From Rhynchopus euleeides (Eukaryota > Euglenozoa > Diplonemea > Diplonemida > Diplonemidae), in NCBI GenBank assembly GCA_963210315.1, contig OY723303.1:1178001-1242000 (forward strand): a stretch of 64,000 bases of DNA, given 5' to 3'. The translations under genes and the position numbers were made by a program. The notes under the pieces are model-generated. The model ran no database searches and was not told where the DNA came from. It saw nothing but the letters and a program-made list of their open reading frames with translations. This document shows positions 1-11,643 of this stretch, in pieces; within the stretch, counting starts at the first letter, position 1, and every line of letters starts with the position of its first letter.

Positions 1-45
1 TAAAATACATGTAAATGCCTGAAATATACATGTAAAATACATGTA

Positions 46-358
46 CCGTATACGTAAATATTATGGAACGTAAATATTATGGAACGGGCCCATTTTTGGC
101 CGGTCCGTTCCATAATATTTACGTTCCATAATATTTACAGGGCCAGTTGGGGACTCGGTGGTGAGGACGGCTTGCGTCAGGAATCGCGCGAAAAGTGCAC
201 GAGTAGGTCCCGTCAGGGACTCTGTATGCCGTCCGATCACCTGGTCCAAGTCCCCGAGTCGCAGAAAGCCCTGTAAATATTATGGAACGAAAAAAATCTG
301 GAACGCCAACCCACCAGCGTTCCAAAATATTTACGTTCCAAAATATTTACGTATACGG
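46..358. mobile_element. TA-flanked MITE, copy 1 (TIR CCGTATACGTAAATATT)
   Basis: 313 bp, flanked by TA at 44-45 and 359-360. The termini are inverted repeats beginning CCGTATACGTAAATATT, followed by a subterminal 16-bp unit TAAATATTATGGAACG repeated in both orientations. The ~130-bp centre has no repeat. Removing the element and one TA restores a run like the one at about 3340-3360 in the complete host repeat. Short open frames across it are by-products of the inverted structure. Confidence 0.85.
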
Positions 359-522
359 TATATCAAGTAAAAATACAAGTATAATAGTTGACATGCAAGT
401 ATTATACTTGTATTTTTACTTGATATACATGTATTTTACATGTATATTTCAGGCATATACATGTATTATACATGTATAATAGTTGACATGCAAGTATTAT
501 ACATGTATAATACATGTATATA

Positions 523-867
523 CCGTATACGTAAATATTTTGGAACGTAAATATTATGGAACGTAAATATTATGGAACGTAAATATTTTGGAACGCTGGT
601 GGGTTGGCGTTCCAGATTTTTTTCGTTCCATAATATTTACAGGGCTTTCTGCGACTCGGGGACTTGGACCAGGTGATCGGACGGCATACAGAGTCCCTGA
701 CGGGACCTACTCGTGCACTTTTCGCGCGATTCCTGACGCAAGCCGTCCTCACCACCGAGTCCCCAACTGGCCCTGTAAATATTATGGAACGTAAATATTA
801 TGGAACGGACCGGCCAAAAATGGGCCCGTTCCATAATATTTACGTTCCATAATATTTACGTATACGG
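523..867. mobile_element. TA-flanked MITE, copy 2, inverted relative to copy 1
   Basis: 345 bp, flanked by TA at 521-522 and 868-869. It is the reverse complement of the 46-358 copy and nearly identical to it. The 32-bp length difference equals exactly two extra 16-bp TAAATATTATGGAACG units at its left end. Removing it restores ATACATGTATATACTTGTAG, the sequence seen uninterrupted near 3500-3520. Confidence 0.85.
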
Positions 868-1376
868 TACTTGTAGTTATACATGTAAAATTTACAAGAT
901 CCCACCGTGTAGCTAAAAATACCCCCCCCCCCACCCCCGGTGTGACCAGTGTTCTCACAAAGGGGGCGCTGCGCACCGCCTGGCCTCAAACAGGCACACA
1001 CATGCCGGAATGCAGGGACATCCCTTCCAGAGGATAGGTTGTGCCTGGTCTTTGAAAATGCGGTCTTGGTTTCTGCGCTCCCAATGAGCTTAGTGAATCT
1101 GGTCTGAAAATGCGCACACCGCACATCTTGCCTTGCTGCAATCGGGGGGTCTACAACGTCTTATGATGGGTATGGCCGACCCGCAACCATGCAGCTCATG
1201 ACAGTCATCAGGGTCGCGGATTGGGGGGACTGCCCACACCCGAAGTTCGAAGAATCCCCCACCCCCGCCCCTGCCACACACAGCTTGCCCATTCCTCCCG
1301 CCTGGCGCATCCACCCTCTTATCGCACACACTCCGCACCTAACACACGACACCACACCACAGACATCCCTGAACAC

Positions 1377-2876
1377 ATGTCACGACGAGGTCTCAAACGT
1401 GACAACCCGGGTGATTTGCAGGGTGACGAGGATGGCCTTCCTTCTGGGAGTCTCCCTGGGTATCAGGGAAGCACACCGCCACTTGGCCGCGAGTGCTCGA
1501 CCGCAAGCGGGCCCCAGCAGGACGAGCTCAGGCTTGCGACACAGGGGGGATGGCGAGCCCTCACTGAAGGTGACGAGCACGACGACCTGATCGTCAAGCC
1601 ACGCACCCCGCCCCACGGCGACTCTGTCATGATGAGCGACGCGCTGTATCTCATGTGGGGCCTCGACGCGACTGCCGGCGACTACATGCGGAGGCAGCTG
1701 TCACGCGACTGGTACTTCCACTCCGAGCACACCTCCCCCGGCGGCGACATCCGCATGCAGGCTGAAATCGAGCGTGTGCTAGGGGACGACACCCTCAACC
1801 ACAAGCCTGCCAGCCACGCCAAGCTGCTCGCCCTCCTCGCCCGCGCCTCCTCCTCACGCCACAGCGCAGAGGCTGTGATCCTGCAGCGGCTGCGCTGCCT
1901 GGGGACCACCACCACCGAGCACAACGTGGAGGTGTCGGCGGAGTCTGTGCAGAACGTCGTCTGCCCTGTCAACAAGGGGGATCTGTTCATCTGCTCCTTC
2001 AACACGGAGGATGTGCCGGTGCACTTCAGCGTGTCGCTTGTCGAGAGGCAGGCGATGGCGCAGCGCGTGCTGCGGGATACAACGCTGATGGAGGCAAAGG
2101 ACTGCGACGACAACCCGCAGGGGTACACATGGTGCGCCGACAGCACGGGCGACGTGGTTCTGACCTTTGCCATGCCGGCGGGCACCCCCACAACCCTCCT
2201 CCGCATCATCGCGCTGCGCCGCACCCCCGACGCTGTAGTCCGGAGTGCACAAGCGGTACAGCGCCCGCCACCTCTCTCCCGCTGGGTGTGTGCTGCCTGC
2301 GGGTTCTCACGCCCCGAGCCCCAGACCCCAGTGGGGGGGCGTATCGCCCCTGTGAAGTGCCTGCGGTGTGACTACGTTGAAGGTTCCTACCGGCATCTCG
2401 GCCCCAAGAGCAGCGGGGACGAGCCAGGCGTCGAGATGGAGGCCCCGCCTTCGCCCTTCCCCAGCATACCGGACGCCTGCGGGGTCCTGTTTACCGTGGC
2501 GCCGTATCACCCGCACCTCAACAGGACACGCCCTCACGGATCCTGGGCGTTGTCTGTTGACCTCTACGACAAGCCTCTGCCTTCCATCCCCCCAGACGTG
2601 CCACCAGGTGGGTGAGGTGGGGGGTGAGGGGCTGAATAAGGAGAGTGAGGGTGAGGGTGGCCTGTGCCTTGTGGATGGGGTGAGCTTTGGAGTGGGATGG
2701 GGGTGGGGGGGGGGGGTGGGGGAAAACAAGGTGATGGGTGTGTGTGTGTGTGTGTGGGATTGTTTTCTGTCTCTGTTGATATATCCCTCTCCCGCTCTCT
2801 CTCCCTCCCAGCTAGGTTACGCAGCACTGCTGTGCACACGGTGGTCTTATGCAAAAAATGCATGCCTGCTGTTTAA
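1377..2876 (+). CDS. Unrecognised protein with C-terminal zinc ribbon, 2 exons
   Basis: Proposed exons are 1377-2607 and 2812-2876 (431 aa). The donor is CCAG|GTGGGT, and the acceptor follows a long CT-rich tract ending in CAG; the join keeps frame. I chose the ATG at 1377 because the open frame upstream is Pro/His/Thr-rich and looks like untranslated DNA. The first ~120 residues are low complexity. Residues ~130-290 look like a compact mostly beta domain, vaguely GOLD-like by its alternating hydrophobic pattern, which is weak inference. Cys305-x2-Cys308 and Cys328-x2-Cys331 form a probable zinc ribbon. I do not recognise the family and assign no function. The last exon ends inside a perfect hairpin (2837-2886), so the true C-terminus may have been altered by a small inserted element. 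Third positions are strongly G/C, as in the other genes here. Confidence 0.6.
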
Positions 2877-2886
2877 GACCACCGTG
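2837..2886. repeat. 13-bp perfect inverted repeat (hairpin) at gene end
   Basis: CACGGTGGTCTTA (2837-2849) pairs perfectly with TAAGACCACCGTG (2874-2886) across a 24-base loop. The stem contains the predicted TAA stop of the upstream gene. The outer bases CACGGTGG are also the first bases of the TIR of the element starting 19 bp downstream at 2905, so this may be a tiny relative or end-fragment of that family rather than a terminator. Confidence 0.6.
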
Positions 2887-2904
2887 CATTATGTTGGCCG
2901 TGGA

Positions 2905-3556
2905 ACACGGTGGGATCTTGTAAATTTTACATGTATAACTACAAGTATATACATGTATTATACATGTATAATACTTGCATGTCAACTATTATACATGTAT
3001 AATACATGTATATGCCTGAAATATACATGTAAAATACATGTATATCAAGTAAAAATACATGTATAATACTTGCATGTCAACTATTATACATGTATCTTTA
3101 CTTGATATACATGTATTTTACATGTATATTTCATGCATTTACATGTATTTTACATGTATAATACTTATCATGCAAGTATTATACATGTAAAATACTTGCA
3201 CGACAAGTAAAATACATGTATAATACTTGCATGCAAGTAAAATACATGTATTTTACTTGTCATGCAAGTATTTTACATGTATAATACTTGCATGACAAGT
3301 ATTATACATGTAAAATACATGTAAATGCATGAAATATACATGTAAAATACATGTATATCAAATAAAGATACATGTATAATAGTTGACATGCAAGTATTAT
3401 ACATGTATTTTTACTTGATATACATGTATTTTACATGTATATTTCAGGCATATACATGTATTATACATGTATAATAGTTGACATGCAAGTATTATACATG
3501 TATAATACATGTATATACTTGTAGTTATACATGTAAAATTTACAAGATCCCACCGT
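2905..3556. mobile_element. Complete ATACATGTA-rich palindromic element
   Basis: The left end CACGGTGGGATCTTGTAAAT is repeated inverted at the right end (about 3517-3556). The 652-bp interior is made of ATACATGTA, CATGCAAGTATT and related units alternating in orientation. It has no open frame of note. The immediate flanks (GAA left, AAA right) give no clear TSD. This copy is the uninterrupted version of the element at 1-906. Confidence 0.8.
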
Positions 3557-3582
3557 GAAAGGCCCCGCCCCCCCCCCCCCTA

Positions 3583-4726
3583 GGGGGGGTCAAACCCTTA
3601 GTAAAAGGTGTCAATGTGACCCCATTTTTCAACTTCTGCGCTAAGTGCATTTTTCGGGAAAAAATCATGTTCTCGACCCCAAACCGGTCGGGAAATGCCG
3701 CAAACTGTGGTTTTCAGCACCAGGGGGCCAAAGAGAGCACTTTTTTTGCGGTACTTTTTTTCTGGCCCACATGTGGTACCAAAGGGGGGTTCCACATGGT
3801 GTGTGTGCAACGGTGGTGGCAGACCTGCCACTACCGGCCATCGTGACACACCAATAGAGACCACACAGTCTCGGCGGACGACAAACACTGGCACTCGAAT
3901 GACAGCTGCACTTGGCAAGCAACAACGGCCAGGCGCCACTCGGGTTCCGTTTGGGGGAGGCTATCTGGGACAAAGTACGGCTGGCTAGCTGAATCTTGTG
4001 CACGCGTCTTACACAACCGAGACGTGCTCAGGACTTCTCAAACGAAAAAATATGCACATTCCTGGTCTGGCTGCTCTCGAGGTGCTGCTGGGTGACGAGC
4101 TGCTACTCAGCTTGTGATGGCGACTGTTTCCTACTGCTGGTTCAAGGCTGTGTTGGTGCTGTTGAAGACGGACGCAGCTGATGAAGGGGGGCCGTCTGTA
4201 GTTGGCGCGAAAGCTGTTTCCAGTCATTCGAAAGTGGCGTGTTGCTCTCCCGGATCCGCTCAAAGTTTCCAGAACGGTTGCCTGAATTATGTGGAAACCT
4301 AAAAGTCGGGATTGAAATGGTACAGAATCATTAAGACAGCACCCGTACTACTCTCGTCAGGGAGGGGTCTGCAGTGTCGATGTTGACACGACTGCTGACG
4401 GAAAGATGCTGCCAAAGCCGTATCTGATCGAGGTCTGTGATAGACACTGCACATGAGGCACATCACAGACCTGAAAACATGTAGTTCTGGTTTAGTTTTG
4501 GCCCTTTTTCAAGCGACAGCCCCAATCAAACCCCCCTTTGGTACCACATGTGGGCCAGAAAAAAAGTACCGCAAAAAAAGTATTTTCTTTGGCCCCCTGG
4601 TGCTGAAAACCATAGTTTGCGGCATTTCCCGACCGGTTTGGGGTCGAGAACATGATTTTTTGCCCGAAAAATGCACTTAGCGCGGAAGTTGAAAAATGGG
4701 TCACATTGACAGCATTTGACCCCCCC
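3583..4726. mobile_element. Long-TIR element flanked by TA
   Basis: 1144 bp between TA dinucleotides at 3581-3582 and 4727-4728. The ends read GGGGGGGTCAAA inward, and ~200 bp of each end are inverted copies: about 3600-3785 against 4528-4710, including GTACCACATGTGG and CCCGACCGGTTTGGGG. C-runs abut the outer side of both TAs. The ~740-bp centre has only short, unconvincing open frames, so the element is probably non-autonomous. TA duplication and the TIR style suggest a Tc1/mariner-like mover (inference). Confidence 0.8.
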
Positions 4727-4728
4727 TA

Positions 4729-5729
4729 CCCCCCCCCCCCCTCCTTGCTTGCCGTGGCTTGCCAAACCGGGCACCTCAGACCACCAGGTGGTTTCCATCC
4801 ATAGATGGTGCTCTGCACCGGCCCTGGCGAGCCCACCCCACCCACCCCGATTATTCACAAACTCTGACTGATATCGGCATCACATGCTCCACCCCGCCCC
4901 CAGCCGGCTGGCCCCCAATGGCAACCCCACCAGATTGGGTGTCGTGACTACAAAAAGGACACGCAAATCGTGTGGGAGTGGTATTGGGTAGCCTGCTTTG
5001 CATCCATTCTCGCGCCAATCACGCTCCCCACCAGGCTGGGTTAAAGCCTGAGGCGGTAGTGCCTTCGCGCTGTGTCGCTGTGTGTCAAATGTGGAGGGGG
5101 GGGGGGGCAGCGCTGCGGCTTGTTTCAAAGCGCCACAACCAAAATTTTATAAAACTCGAAAACGCACATCACCTTGGGGGAGGGGGGGGTAGAAGTTTTA
5201 GGAAGGGGGAATCAAGATCCAGTTCTCTCGCCCTCCTCTCGTGATTGTCGACACGAAGGGGCGTACCGGCTCTTAATGCCGCATGGCGGGGTGGGGGGGG
5301 GGGGGATTTTTTCATGAGTGGCACAAGACATCATCAATAGCTGCCACTATTTTTTTTGCCCTGGCTTGCGCAACACGTTGTCAAGAAGTGGCACACGCAA
5401 AGCCTCACAAGCGTCTGTGTCTGTGTGGGCCCTACGCGGGTCTTGACCTCCGCGCCTTGCCCTCCCACACTACGTCACAACAGAGGTCCCACAACAGAGC
5501 TCAGGTTAGATGTATCTGTGTGTGTGTTGTTTTTGAAACCAGAGCTTGCGGACCACCGGTGCTCATGCGTGTCTCTGTGTGTGAGTTGGACGCATCAGCA
5601 GAGTTCTTCACTCAAGGCAGCCCACGCTCGGCAAAGAAATCTCGAGTGAGTGTTTTTTTTCTTGGGTGGGTGGGGGAGTCCCTGCGTGATTCCCATTGCA
5701 TTTGGAATAAAAATACAAACCGGGGCAAA
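4729..5729. other. Intergenic, no gene recognised
   Basis: Long homopolymer G/C runs and no frame with convincing coding character. A 17-bp sequence, GTGACTACAAAAAGGAC (4944-4960), recurs at 10723-10739. Confidence 0.5.
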
Positions 5730-5828
5730 GGGGGCCCTCGCTACCAAGTGTGACTGAGTGAGAAAAAGTGAGCCGCGGCCCACTTTCCCGCACTGACTGA
5801 CGAGCTGTGACTGGTAGCGAGGGCCCCC
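5730..5828. mobile_element. ~100-bp MITE, copy 1 (TIR GGGGGCCCTCGCTACCA)
   Basis: 99 bp with inverted ends GGGGGCCCTCGCTACCA / TGGTAGCGAGGGCCCCC, flanked by AAA on both sides (5727-5729, 5829-5831). The interior TGACTGAGTGAGAAAAAGTG is shared with the copy at 19086. A 3-bp TSD and a G-rich TIR resemble PIF/Harbinger-type MITEs, although those normally use TWA. Confidence 0.8.
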
Positions 5829-6348
5829 AAAGCTATAATATCGGAGAAGTAGAATTGGAAGAGGGGAGTGTTGGTGTGGGATCCCCCCCCCCCCCCCCCT
5901 CCGTTGATGCTGGCCTCTGTGTCTCTGTGTCTGGGCCTGTGTGCGGCGTCAGAATGAAACCACTCGCTCCTCCTCCCCGCCCACTACCCCACTCTAAACT
6001 GACCACCACACTGAGTGTGGGAAATTTGAGAGGGGGGGTGTTCTGTTTGTGTGCCCGCCACTCTTCCAACCACCTTCCGGCAGGGGACATCTTCCTGTTA
6101 CAAACATCCAGCAGCTAAACGACACGGTAGTCCGGGGGCCCCCCAGGCTGCATCCCAGCCAGCTCCACGCATCCACAAAACCACATCACACACCCCCCCC
6201 TACCACAGCAACACACGGCAGGCACCCCCCCCCCCCTGCCTGGATTCATCCCCCATCCCCCCCCTCCCCTCCCCTTCCACCCGACACTCCTGACGCACAC
6301 ACATACACCCCACCCATCGCCACCACCACCACCCCACCCCCTCTGAAG

Positions 6349-6354
6349 TATAAA
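6349..6354 (+). promoter_or_regulatory. Candidate TATA box for the F-box gene
   Basis: TATAAA lies 203 bp upstream of the chosen ATG at 6557, in a CAC-rich tract followed by an AG/GA-rich leader. Position and sequence only; no other promoter element recognised. Confidence 0.35.
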
Positions 6355-6556
6355 GTCGGGGCTCCACGGCGGTGGTGGTAGAGGAGGGGGGGGGGAAGAG
6401 ATCTAGACAGAGAGGGAGGGAAAGAGAGAGAGTGTAATCGTTGACTCTCTCCCCGTCTCCTCTCACCACCCTCACCCACGAGTGGAAAGAGAGAGAGAGA
6501 GAGCGTATCTCCGCATCTCGCGCCTCCCCCCCCCCCGCCCCCATCACACCCCAGTC

Positions 6557-8583
6557 ATGTCTCACATGACAACCGATGGGCACGACTGGAGCCAAGATTT
6601 AGACAGCGAGGGGAGCGATACGCCGAGGGGGAAGGACGTTGCCAGCCTGCGGCTTGTCCGCTCCCTGCTGTCCTGCCCGGCGGCGGGGGGGGAAGAGGGG
6701 TGCGAGCGGCGGGGGGATGACACGGTCAGCCCGAACCTTGTGGATCCGCCGCGCGAGACAAATAAGAGGAGGCAAACAGTCAATGTGAGCGTTGCGTCCC
6801 TCCTCAGCACGGTGCTGGCGAAGGTGGGCAAGGCTTCTCTGAACAACGCGCAGATCAGCCTGATGCTTCAGGAGGGAAACACCATCCTGCTGCAGGATGC
6901 GCTGGTCGCCATCAACGAGGCCTGTGGGAACCTGCAGCTCACCCTGGCGGTACATTCGCTGGGGTGCCTGCCATACGATCTCCTCGGCGTCTGCCTATCC
7001 TATCTCGATCTTCGTGCGGTGTTGGCGGCGAGCCAGGTCTGCAAGCTCTGGGCGCATCTCTGCAACTCGCTCACGCTCTGGCGTGATCTCTGCCGCGTGA
7101 CGTGGCCCCGGTATACAGAGTCTGCGGAGATGGCCCTGGTGCAGCAGCAGCAGAATCCGACCCAGCCTGTGAGGGCGGTGGACAACGTCTGGTGGAAGCA
7201 GACGTTTTTCACAAAGCGTGACCTGGAGCACGCGTGGCTCGGCCCGAAAAGCGCGGCACAGCCGAGGTATTCCTACTTAGTTTTTTTTTTGGATTTTTCG
7301 CAAACAAATCTTGCTCTGTGATGGTGAGCAACAGGATGTTGTGCCGCATGCGTTATTGCGTTTCCAGGTAGTGTCGGGTGTTGGGAGAAGGCTGTTCCCC
7401 AGTTGCTTCGTTCTCTGTTGTGATTTGCCCAGAGGTGCGATACGTTTTGATCATCCGGCCTATCCAAACGGGGGTATTTTCTGCACCTTGGTGTGGGGTG
7501 GTGGTAGTTTGTCACGAAGCCTATTGTCGGTTCACCACCCCGCCTTGCTCAAACAGGCGCTTCTCTGAGTACACGATCCTGAAGCAAGACCTCGGGATCC
7601 ACTGCATCCAGTTCGACAACGAAGACCTCATGACAGGCAGCGGGGTGAAGCACGAGATTGGGATCTGGGATATGAACAAGCCCCACACTCTGAAGGGCAC
7701 GTTGGACGGGCATGCCCTCGCAGTCACCTGCCTCCACTTCGACAGCCAGAAGGTATGCCAGAGCACGGTGCGCTCCTTTGTGCGACAACCTGGCTGGGGG
7801 GTTGGGCGGGGAGGGTACACTGCTTCAGACGAAATACGAGGTCAAGAGTCAACTCTGTGCTTTGCTTACGGCCCCCCTCACAACACCCCCTTATTCAAAC
7901 AGGTCGTCTCCGGGTCGCTCGACAAGACTGTGCGCATCTGGGACAGGCAGACCCGCACATGCAGCAAGATTCTCAACGGGCACCGCGACAAGGTCTGGTG
8001 CGTGCAGTTCTCCGGCGACCGCCTTGTCTCCGGCAGCAGTGACAAGACGGTGCGTGTCTGGGATGTGAACACGGGGGAGCCCCTGTGGTGCCTGCGCGAA
8101 CACCGCACCTCTGTCAGCTGTGTGCGTGTGTCGGGGAGGACGATCGTCAGCGGCAGCGCCGGGAACACCATCCGCGTGTGGGATGTGGGCGAGTCGCCTG
8201 TCTGCCTGGCAAAGCTGAAGGGGCACCAGAAGGGCGTGTTCTGCCTGCAGTTCGACCACTCCAAGATCATCAGCGGGTCGCTGGACAACACGCTCCGCGT
8301 GTGGGACCCGCGGGACCGCTACAGCACGATCCGCACACTCTGCGCTGACGACGCAGTCCATGAGAACGACACAAACAAAGGCATCATCTACTTCGCCTAC
8401 GACGACACCAAGGTCATCTCCGGTGGTGCCGAAAACCTTGTCATGATCTGGGACATGCGCATGTGGCGGCGTGTCGACACCCTGACAGGCCACCAGCACT
8501 GGATCACCTCCCTCCAGTTCGACGACAACAAACTCGTCACCGGCTCCCGGGATCGGTGCGCGAAGATGTGGCACTTCCGATGA
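6557..8583 (+). CDS. F-box/WD40 repeat protein (SCF substrate receptor, Cdc4/Met30/FBXW type)
   Basis: Exons 6557-7266, 7557-7752 and 7903-8583 give 528 aa in frame. Introns are GT-AG with donors GTATTC and GTATGC and acceptors ending CAAACAG; the second is 150 bp and has no in-frame stop, so retention would add 50 residues. The N-terminal ~130 residues are polar. An F-box follows at ~132-180 (LGCLPYDLLGVCLSYLDL, then VCKLW and LWRDLC). Seven WD repeats fill ~245-528, with blade ends such as KTVRIWD, KTVRVWD, NTIRVWD and NTLRVWD, enough for a full propeller. In this family the F-box binds Skp1 of an SCF ubiquitin ligase and the propeller holds the (often phosphorylated) substrate. The particular substrate cannot be told. 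The ATG at 6557 is preferred to upstream frame sequence because that part is GA-repeat derived. Confidence 0.95.
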
Positions 8584-11428
8584 ACGGCCTGCCCCACACC
8601 CCCCACCCCATGGTCGGCCGGCTCCACCTGACGCAACCGCTGAGAGTGGGGACCCACGCTGCTGGGTGGGCGAGAGAGCGCACCCCGCTCCAAACCATAA
8701 AGGCCTGCACCCTACCTCGATGCACTGCAACACCCACGGCGGCAAGGCAGCAGGGCCTGTTCTCCCGTGCCCTCCCCACGCAGGACAGCCGGGGAGGGGG
8801 GCATCGGGCTTCTGAGAAGAAGAGCCTGAACCCCCGAAAAGTTGCGAACAGTGCTGGGTGGCAGGGGGGGCCTGCCACACTCTGTGTGCCGAAGAAGGGC
8901 AGGTGAGGTGGGTGGGGTAGGCCTGCCGTAAGACGACTATCAAACGGAAGTCCCTCTGTTCCTCCCCAACCTGCTGCAGGGCGATCCGTGGCCTTAGTAG
9001 TGATATTGGCCATGGGCGTGTGCAAAGCCTTCAGTGTCCTGGCACACGTTGTCCATATCGATGCGGATTGTCTTCCACGATAGGATGCCAACGGGATGTG
9101 CGCAGACACAGAGATGCGCTCTCTTCAACACATATGGTGGTCTACATCGTCTGCCTCCCGTCATCCCAGGGCAAGGCATTCGCTCTGTTTGATCTGAGAG
9201 CTTCGCCGCTGGGCCAGCGGTGGTGGGTTTGCTTCTTTCAACAGTTTGGTATAGTTGGGTTTAGGGAGGGGGGGGGGGGAAAGCAAACGTGTGAGGCATT
9301 GTGGTATAGTTCGGCTGTGGAGAGGGCGCCTTTCTCCCCCCCCATGGTGGTGTGCAAAACCTTAGAGAATTACAGCACCCCGGCGGGGTGGCCTGGCCCT
9401 CCCCCGGCTGGCACAACACAGGCCGAAAATATCACTCAGCTCTCGGGCACAGCCTGCAGTGGAGTTGAGTGACCAGGGGTAGAGTGGGAGATCAATGGTC
9501 GGCGTAGCCGCTTCCCCAACGGAGTTGATCTGAAGTGTGGTGTCTGTGGAGGTGGTGTGGTGTGGTGTGGTGTGGTGCTAATCACATTATTTTATATTTC
9601 GAGTAGCACACGTTGTAGTTCCGTCGCACAACGTAAGCTGATCACATGGCATCGATCTTCGGATGTGATCTGCTTCAGGTTGAAGGGTGTTTGCGTTTTC
9701 GCGTTGGCTCTTCTCAACATATTGACCACTCACTCCCCCCCTCCTCGAGTGTCATCGCCTCCCCCCTTCCTTTATAGAGATTCTGACCATCCCCGATCGT
9801 CGGACCCAACCCGGGCCACCTCCCACGGGCTCACCCGTTAACACCAACAGAGGGTATAATGCAATCGGGGCATGTGCATGATTCTGTTGTTCGAGAGAAC
9901 AGAAGGGGTTTACTGGGCTATCTGTTGGGGGGGGGGGGGGGGTTTAGGGTAGAGATTTTGTTGACCGCACACTTGAAATAGCTGGCGCACAAACGAATTG
10001 AGTATTTTCTGAACCCGCTGATTTGGGGCTGTGGGGGGCCTTCGTTCAGATGTGCAGGGGGGGGGGGGTGGTGTGATGTGACACAGTTTGACACACGGTG
10101 GCACAGAGCGGTGGGCTCCCAATGCGTTCTACACCCACCCCACGGTGTTTTGTGCGCACGATGCGAGAGGGCAGTGCGTCGCGAAGAAGAAGAAAATATG
10201 TAACGAATGAAATTGTATGACTAAAGCTTTCGGATTAACACCTTCACGCCTATTTCACAGGGCCTCAACACAGCCTTGAGACAAGTGTGCGCTCGACGTG
10301 CTGCTCATTACTGTTTTGTAAGGTTGCTGGACAAAAGGTGATTCCGCCAGAGAGCGAATGGAGCACGATGCTTTAACGTGCTGGGCTAACGCGCTGGATG
10401 TGACAGCCAACTCCCGCCAACTTCTTCGATTTTGACAAGCGAGGATGTAGGGAGGTAATACCATGCGAGAGAACAAAGGGCACCCCCTCTCCCCCCCACC
10501 ACCCACTACAAAACACACCTGCTTTCCCTTCCCCTCCTTCCCCTCCGCCATTTATTCGTACAAAAAAGAACGATACAGGAGCACAAAGTGTATGGTGTCA
10601 AGGGAGACTACGCATTCCATACACTTCCATACACAGTGGTCCAACCACCAAGCCACTGACAGACAACTGCTACACACCCTCCCGTTGTGCATTGATCTGC
10701 CTTGTACAACATATCTGGTGTAGTGACTACAAAAAGGACTAACATTGCAAGAAGGTGCTGGGAGACTTGCTTTTCCATTCACTCTCGACGATCAAACCTC
10801 CCCCCCCCCCCCCCCCCCCACCACCACCACAACGTTTGCAGTTCAAATCGTTCCGAGGGGCAAGAGAGAGGGAGGGTCAGCCGCTGCCCTCCCGGCACTG
10901 CCAGCCCCCAAAGGGTCGCAGCCACATCACGACAGGAGGCACGCCGGTCCCCTCCTCTCTAAAGCTATCTGTGCCCCCCCCCCTGCTGTATCGTGAAGTG
11001 ACAGCAAATGACAGCAAAGCGTCTGTAGTTTTCCACATGGCGGCGCTTTGTCGCTGCTCATATTTTCTCACGTTTTCTGCCTTTCTGAGCCGCGGAGGAA
11101 GGCATGGCTTAGGCGGCTGGGAGGGTGCATTCGGAGGGGAGGGGAGGTGAGGGGTCTGCATTTGCACTCTGTGTCGGACTGTGTCCAGTGCGACACCTCT
11201 CCGTTGGGCGTGCTCACTTTTTTTTTCCTGTACTTCTGAGCGAAGAATACGACCCTACCCCACCCCCCCCCCCCAACCCCCCTATGCCAAAGGCTGTTGC
11301 AATTCATGAGGATCCCCTCCCAGTCGTTCTTCTCTCATCAAATCAAAGAAACCACACAAACCCTTGCCAAAAAAAACATCTCCCCCACCCCCCACCCCCC
11401 CTTCTGTTACTGCTATGATGCTAGTCTG
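8584..11428. other. Intergenic, no gene recognised
   Basis: No open frame with consistent coding character on either strand. Contains several C/G homopolymer tracts and one copy of GTGACTACAAAAAGGAC (10723-10739). The open frame antisense to the F-box gene that extends here is a shadow. Confidence 0.5.
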
Positions 11429-11643
11429 GTCCTGACCAGGCCTGGGCGGGGAACCAGCCCTTTTTCCGGGTTTTTTGGGTCGGGGAACCAGGTTTTTTCT
11501 AAGAATTTTTACAAGGGATTTTTTGCTCACCCCCCCACAGGTTTCAGGCGCGTGCCCGTCAGGCGGGACTTTTTCTATGATTTCTACGATGAAAACCACC
11601 CCCCCGCCCCCACCCCCCCCCCCCTTCTAAGAACGATGATGGC

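Larger units (their letters stand above)
1..906. mobile_element. ATACATGTA-rich palindromic element, left end cut by window edge
   Basis: The right end reads from TACTTGTAGTTATAC to CCCACCGTG at 906. It matches the right end of the complete copy at 2905-3556. The body is built from degenerate ATACATGTA/AATACTTGCATG units in both orientations. Two smaller elements (46-358 and 523-867) are inserted in it, and the bases around each insertion match the complete copy when the insertion is removed. No coding potential is visible in the host element. The left end lies outside the window. Confidence 0.75.

Noticed and set aside
119-794. Two identical ~68-aa open frames (119-325 minus, 588-794 plus) and their mirror pairs
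   Set aside because: They are the same sequence in the two inverted MITE copies; composition and lack of any context argue against a protein.
2905-3556. CRISPR-like array of short repeats
   Set aside because: Units are degenerate, in both orientations and without unique spacers; the whole is a palindromic transposable element in a eukaryote.
6049-6595. Pro/His-rich and Gly-rich frames upstream of the F-box gene
   Set aside because: Derived from C- and CAC-rich leader sequence; no coding signature.
7753-7902. Reading through the second F-box gene intron as coding
   Set aside because: The 150-bp segment is in frame but breaks a WD repeat between FDSQK and VVSGS, which join into a normal blade when spliced.
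7891-8943. 350-aa frame antisense to the F-box/WD40 gene
   Set aside because: It mirrors a well-supported coding exon; G/C-rich third positions on one strand commonly leave the other strand open.
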